From Paralichthys olivaceus (Eukaryota; Chordata; Actinopteri; Pleuronectiformes; Paralichthyidae), in NCBI RefSeq assembly GCF_024713975.1, contig NC_091102.1, positions 10,855,001 to 10,919,000 of the forward strand: 64,000 bases of DNA, written 5' to 3'. Below the pieces are notes generated by a model. The model was not told the origin of the DNA. It worked only from the letters and a program-made list of their open reading frames with translations, and ran no database searches. Made by a program: the position numbers and the translations under genes. This document shows positions 49,420-60,300 of this stretch, piece by piece; the first letter of the stretch is position 1; the number at the start of each line of letters is the position of its first letter.

Positions 49420-52400
49420 TTAGAAACTACGAAACGTGGTCATGTCCTTGGGCTCTTTGCTCGGGACGCACCAGTCGTCGGCCTCGTGGATCGTCTTGTA
49501 GTGTTTCCATGCCGACTTGTTGTACACAGGCAGCCTCTCAATGGATTCTGTGGAGAGTGCCTGATGGGAAATTGAGAGGAAGTTCAAACATCCATTCTGC
49601 CTTTCTTCATGAAGATGCGCTTTTTGAAAAATTATGAAAAAATTACCCGAAAATAGATCACAGCATCAGTTCCATAACCCTCCAGAGAGTACAGCTTCAG
49701 GTCCCCTTGAAAGTAGCGAGCGTACAGACGAGAGATGGGGAGGCCGTAACCGTAACCAGCCTAGAAAATAACACAAAGCAGGGTTCCTCTGTGCAGCCTC
49801 AACACAACACAGAGCCACATCACAACTACAGCGACAGAGCAGTGAGCTGTTCTATGGTAAAGACAGGAAATGCATATTTTTCTTTGTGAAACAATGCAAC
49901 AGTGAGAAGGAAGTTCAGAAAAACTTTTTTTTTTCTGAGTTCTAGTATGAACTTTGCTGTTGAGGAGAAAACTTATATTATAGAAATCAGATCAGCTTCT
50001 GAGGTTGTCGACAGATTGACCCTTTAAGACAAAAAACTAAATTTGCACATGAAGGTTGTGATGAAGACTTGAAAGATTTTAGTGTTTAAAAAAAAAAATA
50101 TTGTTTTGTCATCTAACTGTACAGTCACTTCAGTAAAAGGACATTTGATCAAGATCAAAAAATATGATTTCGATGACAGACTTTGTTGAGAGCTGGTTTA
50201 AATCCTGACGCACCAGGACTGAGAAGATATTGATATTGAGAAGAACCCTGGTCAGTTATTGACGTGATCATCACGTTACGCTCCAGCAGAAGTCAGTAAC
50301 AATAAAACTGAATGATCAATCTAAGCCTGTTATGTTTATGTCCAAGATGTGTTTACTTTTATAAATACAGATATACCAGATTAAAACAACAGAGACAGAA
50401 GTGATTGCAAATATGTAGTTAAGGCACATAGAGTCAGTTCAATTTTAAAATGGGACATAGTATTAACACAAGAAGCAATGGCAGTAAATTAAGTTTAGAG
50501 TTTTTAATCTGTGTATGTTTTTCCGAGCACTGACCAGAGGAGCGGCGTGTGATCCGTCGAGGCTCGGCCGAGGAGCGGTGGAGTACGTGTAGGTGAACAG
50601 CCTGTCAATCTTCCGCAAAGGCACGCCTCCGCCGCGATCGCTCACCTGCAGAACAACATGTGGTTCTCATCGAAAACAAATATACAGGATGGATTTTCAT
50701 TTCCACATCTGTTGCTCCAACAGGTGAAGAGTTTATTCTGGTAAATTCTAATGAGAGAAATGAAACGGGGATAAATGGAGCAGATCAAACTGAGACACAA
50801 CTGATTTACCTTGACGGTCAGATCCTCAGTTCCCAGAGCGATGTGTGCGTGGATAGGAGGACACTCCATGGAGTCGCCATATAACTCCATGGTGGCCCGC
50901 ATAGCGTTCTGCAAAGAGGACGCGATGTTCAAGACGTTCTGCGACCTTTTAGTGTAAAATTGCTCTCATTGGATGTGACCAATTCACAGGATGAATAAAG
51001 GAACATTTAAATTTAGCTTATATGAAGAGTCCAAAAAGCAAACCTTACCTTAAAAAGTTCAAACACCATGTGATACAGATGAGACGGAACGTAGACCACA
51101 GTGACGGGGTTGTCCTGCTCTTTGACTGTCAGGACAAATACATCATAAAGAAATTCAATTAATTTTTATGGAACAAGGTTGAATCAAACTATTTCTATTC
51201 ATTTATCTCAAAATCCATGAATTGCTCCAGATTATAAGTGAAAGTAAATCTGTGAATACACGTACATACATAATTAAAGGTTTGTGTAGATGTATAGTAA
51301 ATAATATCCAAAACAAATTCACCATTGAATTCCTCCAGCTTCAGCTCAGGAGAGTTCATGTAATACCGGTCACAAAGATTTCTAGCGTTTTCGTAGGCGT
51401 CTACAAAGAAGACGTTTATTTTCAGGGAGAGACAGAAAAAACACTTTAATATTCAAATGAAAACTGTTTTAAAACTCTCACAGTTTGTTGCTCATCATGT
51501 TGGTGTTCTTAAAAAAAGACATTCTCACCTCTGATCACCTCACTGACCCGACAGTGCGGATCAATACTGCCGATCTGTTTGGGATGAGCCGGGTTCACCT
51601 TCACCTTCCCACCAAAGAGGAGCGCTAGGAGGAAACTGACACGTTATAGTCATGACTGACAAAAGCCAGAGTCATGTTTTTATGAAGTAAAAGAGAATGT
51701 TCTTACTGTGCTGGTTGAGCAGCATCCGGATGGATATCCGACTCATGTAGAAACGATCCAGGAAATACTGAACATTCTGGCTGACGACCGGGTCTGTGCC
51801 GTACGTCTCTTTGTATTCCACGACTCCCTGAGCCATGGTGGGAATGACATCATTGTGTCGATTTCTGATTTTTATCACAGCGTCTGTGAAACTAAACAGA
51901 AATACATGAAGTGCAGAAAGAAACAGATTTCCACTCATTTAAAAACATCATTATTATCACTGCCTGGTGTGATTCACTTACTCATACGCAACTTTCTCAT
52001 CAGCTGCATTTTTGTCTTTGAACTCAAGAATCTCCTGTAGACTCTGCATGTACCTGTGCAAAGAAAAAGAAATCACTGTACAGGCGGTTGCATCAGTGTA
52101 ATCAGAGAGATGACATGGACGACACAAAACCTGCATACCAGCTCTGAACCAACCGGACTGATGGGGTCCTTAACAAGTTGTCTGGCAGTAAGTTGATTTC
52201 TTTCATGATGTTTGCCAACCTCACAGGCAACTCCTGTCTGAGGAAGACGAAGGATGTTTTCTCGCATCCATTTTCTGAACCTGAGGAGTGAAAACACAAA
52301 CAGAATCATAAGTAGCCTCTTGTGTTAATGTTCTAAAGAATAATGTGAGCGGTTTATTATTTATGTTGGTGCACATGTTGTTTTTTTAAAGATATTTTTG

Positions 52401-52924
52401 GACACTTTTATAGATAGGACTGAGTTAAGTGTGAAAGAGGGAGTGAGGACATGCAGCTTATGTAAAACCTCAGCTGCTGCAGATGACTCAAGCCTCCAGA
52501 TGGAGGCAACAGGATTATTGAAACTATGAAAATAAAAGAAAATTTGTAATTTTGCCATGTCATTGTAGGCAATTGGTTCGGGATTAGGTTTTTGGTTAGG
52601 CTGTCCACAATGAATGGAAGTCAAAACAAAGTCCTAACAAGGATAGCTGCACAAACGTGTGTGTGTGGTCCAGGTCTTACTCAGGTTGCAGGGACAGGGG
52701 CCACAAACAGTTGTAAGTTTAGGTTAAGGTTTGGTTTAAATCAGGGTCAGTAGGTTAGAGCCAGTCTCCAGGAATTTAATGTAACTCATGTGCTCTAAAG
52801 TGACTGGGGTCTTACCAAAATCCAGAAACTGCTTAATGGAGAGAGGAGACGGTGAGAATTTGGAGTAATAGTCGATGTCCTTCCCTATGGACACGCTGCT
52901 CCTCAGAAACCTTAAGATCCTCAT
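49420..52924 (-). CDS. pdk1: Pyruvate dehydrogenase kinase 1, complete
   Basis: Mitochondrial matrix kinase that phosphorylates the pyruvate dehydrogenase E1-alpha subunit and switches off pyruvate oxidation. Exons (minus strand): 52924-52816, 52280-52139, 52053-51982, 51891-51707, 51624-51529, 51400-51323, 51125-51049, 50908-50810, 50645-50535, 49760-49647 and 49560-49420. The sum is 1224 bases, 407 aa plus stop. Visible motifs: Arg-rich presequence [16 protein letters not shown] with the family's conserved His at 120; N-box ELFKNAMRAT with Asn254; G1 box DRGGG at 289-293; G2 box GYGYG at 325-329; DW at 390-391. PDK1 rather than PDK2, 3 or 4 is shown by [29 protein letters not shown] and the tail [18 protein letters not shown], and by adjacency to itga6 and rapgef4. 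The presequence is about 30 residues shorter than in human PDK1. Confidence 0.95.
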
Positions 52925-53990
52925 GGTGCCGCCTCGTGTGTTCACTCAGTTGTTGTTGTTGATAATTGTTATTATTCAGACGATCACTCACAGTCGCTGG
53001 ATCCAGGCTGACATTAGCTTGTCGGCTAACTTCAGCCGTAAACTCACACTTTACCACAGCCCTGCTGTCGAGCGGTTTGGTGAAATGTGATCGTCCATAA
53101 TCCTCACTACCGTGATCAGATGATATTGAAATGCTCTCCTCGGCTGAGTCGCAGAAATGTCAACATGTCTGAACAGTCGTGAAGGTGCTGCTGCAGCGGC
53201 CTGACGGTTTTGTTAAGAAAATACTTTATTTACACGAATATAATTCAATTGTATTTCCTGTGTCGTCTTTTTTTAATCTCTATAGGTTTGTCGTCGTGTT
53301 TACTTTATTTAATTTACAGTGCGTTTGAATACAATATTATATTTTTCACCAATAATGCACCAATTGCATAATTTAAATGTATAAAACAAAGTAAAATACA
53401 CTTGAGCAGAATATTGTTTTTTCTTTTTCCTTTATTAAAGTTATCAGGAAGTCAGTGAGTCATTTCATAAACTGTTTACTCTTTGGTCCTTTTCGAATAA
53501 AAAACAAAACATCCCTGAATGGGTTTGTCGGGCAGGAGGCTAAACCAATCAGATGAGAGGGTTTGTTCCAGACTGGGCCGTGATTGGACATTACATCAAT
53601 CACTCTTCTAAGAGAGGCGGGGCTTCTACGTCTCGGACCAGAAACGTCATTCCTCCCTGGTCCTGACAGACGTCATTTCCTTTAGTAGTCCACAGCAATG
53701 CCTTCGTGGAGGATCATCGAGGAACGCGGGCCACGTTTTTTGTGAAAGATGTGTTTTTAATTTTCGGTCTCCGCGTCGGTCAAGGTAACGTCAACACACG
53801 TCAGATCGACGGTATTACCCGGTGAAGTCTGGGAAGTCGCCGCAGGAGGAAAGCTGGCCCCCGGTAACTTCAGCATCTTGTAGTAGTGACCCGCCAAAAG
53901 CCGCGGAGGCTCAGCGAGGAAGTGACCATTTTGAACCGTGTCTGGTTTCGATAACTGTTTATATTCCTCTTTATCTTGTTGGTTAAGAAA
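52925..53990. promoter_or_regulatory. Shared (bidirectional) promoter region of pdk1 and nup62
   Basis: Only 1066 bases separate the two divergent start codons. The block holds a CCAAT box (53545-53549), an inverted CCAAT (ATTGG, 53583-53587), a GC box GAGGCGGGGC (53614-53623) and two ACGTCAT CRE-like sites (53644-53650 and 53670-53676). No TATA box is obvious. These cluster about 300-450 bases before the nup62 ATG, so nup62 transcription probably starts near 53680-53750. The pyrimidine-rich run ending TTAAG just before its ATG could also be a 3' splice site. Confidence 0.55.
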
Positions 53991-55990
53991 ATGAGCGGAG
54001 GGTTTACCTTCGGGCAGCCCGCTGGAGGCTTCGCATTCGGGGCCCAGAAGACCGCAGCCGCGGCCCCCGTTCAGGGCTTCGGGCTGCCAAACTCCGCACC
54101 TGTAGCCGCTGGAGGGGGCTTCACCTTCGACACCGCCGCCCAGGCCAACGCCAACAGTACCGGAGGTTTTAGTTTCGGGACCCCAGCAAAGAGCACGGCA
54201 GCCGGGGGTGGAGGACTTTCTTTTGGGACCCCCACCCCCGGCACGTTTGGTCTCGGCGTGACTCCTCAATCCACCGCCGCAGCACCAGCCCCGGGTTTGA
54301 CTCTAGGCTCCGCGGTAGCTCCAGCTGCGATGTCAGGGTTCACTCTGGGCGGCGCGTTGTCCGCACAGACCACCGCTGCCGCCCCCCCAGCTGCAGGCGG
54401 CTTCACATTCGGGACGGCTCCTCAGGCTCAACCCCAACTTGCTGCACAAGCGGCAGCTGCCGCACCACCACCGGCAGCGGCAGCAGCCGCAGCCGCCGCC
54501 GCAGCGGCAGCAGCATCAGGTGGCCTCTCGTTTGGAAGCTTCAGCTTTGGGGCTACAAAGTTACAAGCGACCACAGCTGCAGCCCCCACTGTCCCCACAG
54601 GAGGAGGCTTCGGCTTTGGCACCAGTGCTCCCTCCAACCTCACCCTGGGCACCCAGCCCCAGCCAGTCTCCACCGCTGCAGCCCCAACAGCTCAGGGTGG
54701 AGGGTTTGGCTTTGGGATTAAACCTTCATCCACCCCAGCTCCTCCAGCATCAACACAGCCAGCCCCAGCCGTAGGTCCCTCTCTCTTTTCAATGCCCTTC
54801 ACTACAGCTCCTGCTCCTGCTCCAGCTACTGGCTTTACTCCGAGTGTAGCTCCAACTGCAGCAGCAACCACCGCTCCTGCAATAACCACAGCAGCTAGTG
54901 GAGGCATGTCTTTTATGCTCAAACCTCTGGGGGCAGCTACCGCCACCTTGACCCCTGCCACTGCCCCTGTCTCTACTGCGGCTGCCACAACAGGTGCTGC
55001 AGTAGCCTTTACCCTGGGACTCAAACCTGCATCTGGCATTAGCACCACAACAACCGCCACAACAATCACTACAACAACGGCTCCTCCGGTGATGTCCTAC
55101 GCCCAGCTAGAGGGTCTCATTAACAAGTGGAGTCTCGAACTAGAGGACCAAGAGAGACATTTCTTACAGCAGGCGACTCAGGTGAACGCCTGGGACCGAA
55201 TGCTTGTTGAGAATGGGGAGAAGATCACAGCCCTGCATAAGGAGATGGAGAAGGTAAAGCTGGACCAGAGGAGGCTGAACCAGGAACTGGATTTCATCCT
55301 GTCCCAGCAGAAGGAGCTGGAGGATGTGCTCTGCCCGCTGGAGGAGTCTGTGAAAGAGCAGAGTGGAACCATCTACATGCAGAACGCCGACGAGGAGCGC
55401 GAAAGAACATACAAGCTTGCAGAGAACGTGGACGCGCAGCTGAAGAGGATGTCGCAGGACCTGAAGGAGATCATTGAGCACCTGAACACATCCAGCGGCC
55501 CTGCAGACACCAGTGATCCAGTAAGATGAAACCCGGCTTGTAAACTAGCTTTGTGTTTTAAGTGTGCTGTTCTGTAACATTGGGGAATAATCCATAGATC
55601 CCTCGGTGCATTCCATGTCTTTAAGGTTTAGTGCAAATCTGACGAAACAAAACAGAAAGAAAACAAACAAACCAAGGAAATCATTAGGCAACAATTATAA
55701 ATATATCAAAAATAGTCATTAGAGAGCTATCTTCATTACAAGAAAGGTACAAAACTTTTGTCCTGATGAAATGTTCATGCTTTTGATATTTTACGCTTAA
55801 TTAACATCTGCCTGTTGTTTTCTTTTCATAGCTTCAGCAGATCTGTAAAATTCTCAACGCGCACATGGATTCTCTTCAGTGGATCGATCAGAATTCCGTG
55901 CTCCTGCAGAGACGAGTGGAGGAAGTGTCCAAACTGTGTGATAACCAGCGCAAGGAGCAGGAGAAAACCTTTCGTTTAACATTTGACTGA
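53991..55990 (+). CDS. nup62l: Nucleoporin p62, complete, two coding exons
   Basis: FG-repeat nucleoporin of the central channel of the nuclear pore, working with Nup54 and Nup58. Exon 1 is 53991-55520 and exon 2 is 55832-55990; the join is in phase and gives 562 aa. Residues 1 to about 365 are low-complexity Ala/Thr/Pro with FG repeats (GGFTFGQPAGGFAFG, GGLSFGTPTPG, GGGFGFGTSAP) and a poly-Ala run near 160-175. From about 368 (MSYAQLEGLINKWSLELEDQ) the conserved Nsp1/p62 coiled-coil domain follows, ending LLQRRVEEVSKLC and KTFRLTFD, which closely matches vertebrate p62. The ATG at 53991 is used because it gives the family start MSGGFTFG. The symbol follows zebrafish nup62l as I recall it; human NUP62 lies on another chromosome. 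An AATAAA lies 5 bases after the stop. Confidence 0.93.
55521..55831 (+). other. Intron of nup62 within the coiled-coil coding region
   Basis: A 311-base phase-0 intron from donor GATCCA|GTAAGA to acceptor TTTTCATAG|CTTCAGCAG. Without splicing, translation would stop three codons past the donor, losing the last 53 residues. Confidence 0.9.
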
Positions 55991-55995
55991 TGGGA

Positions 55996-56001
55996 AATAA
56001 A
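55996..56001 (+). terminator. Very early polyadenylation signal of nup62
   Basis: AATAAA starts five bases after the TGA. A second AATAAA at 56252-56257 is the more usual distance, so both short and 280-base 3' UTRs are possible. Confidence 0.45.
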
Positions 56002-57224
56002 CACAACAGCCTGCATATTGACATTGTTCTAATTTTTCATTTGTCATAAAAAAGGATGTTTTTTAGGCATCAAGATGTTTTTGATTTGCATTCATCATAG
56101 TTCCTGTTAAACTGCTTTTCCCTGCTTTTGTGTGACCTTAAGATATTACATATTTTCAAGATATTCTCAATGCATAAGGTTTTTATATAGAATTGTGGGA
56201 GTGATAGTTTCTTCCCATGTAAATGCTGTGTGTTCTTAAAAAGAATGATTAAATAAACCTTAAGATTAAGGCTTTGTTTTATTGAGTAGTAAAATACAAA
56301 CACTTCACTTTGTTTCAGTGGTAGTAGTTGAATCACAGAATGAGACATCTGTGTACTTAAATAATCTCCCTGTAAGATTTAAATTATATGTTGGGGATTT
56401 GAAAATGTTAACTAAGGCCATATGAAATTGTGAGAGGTAGTTTTGCCAGTTTCCGTGGAGAGGATTTATGGTACGAAATAATCAGTGACGCCTGATTTGT
56501 ATATTGTTACTAATGGTAATTGAATTCAACAGTAGTGACCAGTTTTTATAGATTTTATTTTAGACAGCTGAAAAAATTAGACAAGTATGACTTTGAATTA
56601 AATCTACAAAAAGCAAAGCATTGCTTTTCACCAGCTTCCCTTTGGATTCCACACATGCAATTTAAAAATAAACATACTTTTCATACATCAGTGATGACCT
56701 ACAGCACAGTGGATGCTACCTGAATGCCACATGAGTGAGAGGAGGAGAGAAACGACCTCTACTTTAATGAAGTCAGTCATGGTCATTCACACACAGTTGA
56801 TTACTGACATGATGATGTACCTAAATGTCTTTGTAAAGACGACAAATGTACATTTTTGGAAACTGACAAATTTGAAAATGTGCCCTGATTTACATTCACA
56901 TTATACAGAGCGAGCTGTACCTTCCTTGCATAGACGTTAAGACAGTACAACGTCATTAAAACTACAAAACTCTTTGGCTGCATTATTTCTTTTTATCAAA
57001 AAATAAATATACAGTGTGTGTAAGTATTTAAATATGTACAAAACTTACAGTACAAAAAAGTAATCATCTATACAGTGTAAGAGTTCAAAATATGAAACCA
57101 GCTACTTAATAAATCACCGAGCATCAAGCTCACAGGAAAAAAACAAAGTTCAGTGTTTTTGTGTCTTGACACAATTTAAGAAAAACAAGTTATCCTCAGT
57201 AGCAAAAAATCTCATTAAACAGAA
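56002..57224. other. Convergent 3' regions of nup62 and itga6
   Basis: The nup62 tail from the left and the itga6 3' UTR from the right. On the minus strand AATAAA occurs at 56554-56559 and 56278-56283, so the itga6 3' UTR is probably 0.65-0.95 kb. Open frames here are short and unsupported. Confidence 0.45.
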
Positions 57225-57389
57225 TCATGAGTAACTTTCGTTGTTGATCCAAGTCGTCATCCACTGCTTTTTGTCAAAAGCGTCAAGCTTGACTTTCCCA
57301 TCTTTGTACTCTGGAGTCTCCTTTCGTATCCGCACTGCGTTGTAACGAGGGACGCTACTGTCTTGTTTGGAGCGTTTGAAGAATCCACA
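57225..57389 (-). CDS. itga6: itga6 alternative cytoplasmic exon B
   Basis: A 165-base terminal exon encoding CGFFKRSKQDSSVPRYNAVR and ending NNESYS, the counterpart of the alpha-6B tail (family SVPRYHAVRIRKEE and ...NENESYS). Acceptor CCCCTCTCAG. It is used when exon A is skipped. The tail has its own stop TGA at 57225-57227. Confidence 0.93.
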   Translation of the reverse strand, partial: CGFFKRSKQDSSVPRYNAVRIRKETPEYKDGKVKLDAFDKKQWMTTWINNESYS

Positions 57390-60300
57390 CTGAGAGGGGA
57401 AGATTGCAAACGTTTAAAAACACACAAGAGATTTATTTTTATGAAATCAATGTGTGCACATTGTAAACAACAGAGCGGAGGTGTTAAGCATGCTTTGCAG
57501 ATTTTAACAGGTCATTTTAAGCTGTAACAGCCATGTCAGCGAAAGCACCTGCAAAGCACTGTTACAAAAAGGTAGAACAAGTTAAGCCTGCTGGTAAGAA
57601 AGCACATTCATTTATTGGCAAAATTCAGAGACACATATTGTACAAATACCAGAGAAGTTTTGATCAATTATACTTTTCTAATTTTACAGAGACTGGATTC
57701 TATTGGTACGCGAACATTTCTCCAGATAACCTGCCTCCTCTGCTTCGTACAAAATGTGTCTGATTGAATTTCGCCACAGTAAATTAGCTGCTTTGGCCGG
57801 AGAGTGAGTCGGTTAGTGGCGGCAGGAATCACACTCCATGCTGACAGCTTGTTTTTACCCCTGTTCACAGGATAAATCAGGCCTCAGCAGAGAGTTTGTC
57901 TTTGTCAGAGGGTTGGACATGGATCTCTGCCTTGTGATATGCAGCATCATACTGGTCTTTTGTTGCTCTCTTGAAGAAACCACACTGAGGGGGGGAGTAA
58001 GGGTTGTGGATGGTTAAGAGTGACAGTGACACCAGTCAATGGCTGATAGGATTTCTTCTTTCAGCAAAACAACAGAAAGAAACGAGTTTGTTAAGGGAAT
58101 GACTTCATCTGGTGAATCCAGTGGACACCAACCAGATATTTCTCACTCATCTATGGAATAAAATGGTAGTGTCATTTAAAAAGGAACCGATTCTAATATC
58201 AGACTCTGAGTGTCAATAGATGATGTCACAGATATACACACTTGCTTTTTCACATAATTAAACCCTTGAATAGTCAGTAACCACATATCTAAGTTCATGG
58301 GGTGGAAAGTTATTTTTTCTTTTCCATGTTCACAAATTCACATTATAAATTAAAATGTCCGTCATTTCCTGTTTCTCATCTGCACTTTGTTTGGATCATG
58401 TGACTGTCAGAATAAAACCTTTCAGAACAGAAGTCGGATTTATTTATTATCTTCTGTAGCTCTGATGTTCAATTATGGATATTTCATCTCAAATTCTGAA
58501 CTTTTTCAATCAAGAAAAAAAAGTTTACGACTAATCAAAAAATTAAGAACCCCCCCGCTGATAATACAACTTTGGACTCGCCCAACGTAAAGCAGCCCGT
58601 CAGCTCGTGTTTACGTCAGTTTGGCGCCAGTCGGTGGAGTGTGAAGCTCCGGACATGATCCAGTCATGTGAAGAAAGTTTAGTTAGAACGCTTCACTGAG
58701 ACATCGAGTTTAAACTACACTAACAACACTTTAATCTTCTCACCCAACAACATGGCGCCTCACGTAAAGACGGTAAGCTAATGCTAACTCTGCGTTAAGA
58801 GGCTAAGTCAACTTTGTGTGTTATTCTCTCTGGGCAGAGAAAACACCGCCAGTCTTATGTCTGCTGTGGAAATCAGGTTAAATGAATCAGTACGTTGCAA
58901 GTACCGTCACTTCATGTTCATGATCATGTTTATTTACAGTTTATTTCGGTGAATGAAGCTGTTGCATTGAGGCTGATTTAATTAACACTAATCATCCCTG
59001 ACTAATCGATTGGTTCGACTAGGTTCGATTTTCCACTTTTCATTCATTCATCAGTTTTTTTATTTCGAACATGAAAATACAAAAGAGAAATTAAACATAC
59101 AAATCATTTTTTACAAACAGTGATGAGGAAAACAAATAAAAACTTGTTGATTTAATGTAAACATTCAAAAATGAATGAGAAGAAGTGCATTTAATCTCAC
59201 CCCTTCACTATAAATCAATAATAATTATATTGTTCTTAACCAGCGTCCTATGTATCTATGAATATGTTGTTGACCCGTGCTCTATATTGTATATAATGTA
59301 TAAAAAAATATATGTAATAATACATGCAATATAAATAATTATATATAATAATAATAATAATATATACATATATTTGTATATGCATTTATACATATATAAG
59401 TAAAGAAAGGTAAAGAAACTCTAATTTCAGGTTGACTTTTCTGGAAGTGTGTTGCATTCACATAAGGAAAATAATAATATTGAGTGATCTCAGAATTCAA
59501 AGAAATGTCTTTCTGAATTAATGAGATCACTCAAATTATTATTATTATTATTTTTTATGCTTTCCATCTGAGTAATCCCAAAGTTCAGAGATGCCTGCAT
59601 AAAGTCCACAAACTAATAGTAATGTCGTCTATATTTCTAAAGATATTTTACTATGCACAGAATAAACCCTCTTCAACCTATTTTCTTAGAAGATTCAATG
59701 AAGTTCATGTTTTAACTCACCATTTAACACTACATGGGTGATATGAAGATGTAGAACTCACCTTCCAGAGCAGAAACACCAGCAGAGCCAGGATCTTGAT
59801 TCCTGCGAGAACAGCCACCAGTATGATCCACCAGGGAACTCCTCCATACTGAGCTACGGCACTTTCTGGAGACACGGCCACTGTCACCTGCCATGAAACA
59901 ACAAAGGGAGTGAAGCCAAGCACTTTAATATCAAGGTATAAAACAAAGTTAGTATTTGTTGTAGCTGTTGAGCTGCTTACATCAGTGTCAGGGGTTGTCA
60001 GGATCATGTTTTCAGCCTGGGCGTGAAGCACGAGTAAGGCCTTCACGACTATATGTAAGGTTGAAACGGTGGCGTAATCCTGCGTAAAAACAGAAGCACA
60101 TGCTTAGGTGGAGGTAGAAATCAGTAGGACCAGCGTTATCACAAAAACATGGATGATATCTCACCTCAATAAAGGTTGAGTTCCACAGACGAGACCTCAG
60201 CTCAATTGTTGTACCGTCCAGGCCCTGCAGGGGGCACTTGAGCACCACACATTTGAGCCCATTGTCACAGGTCTAGAGGAGAAAGAGCCTATTACACATC

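Noticed and set aside
53757-54269. 170-residue minus-strand frame over the nup62 start
   Set aside because: Antisense shadow of the GC-rich nup62 exon.
54428-55481. Minus-strand frames rich in Ala/Val or Leu over nup62
   Set aside because: Shadows of the poly-Ala, Thr-rich and coiled-coil coding sequence of nup62.
59041-59230. Possible 3' fragment of a fish LINE or SINE (TTTATTTCGAACATGAAAATAC, AATCTCACCCCTTCAC)
   Set aside because: Similarity to a common fish repeat tail is suggestive, but the copy is too decayed to assign or delimit.
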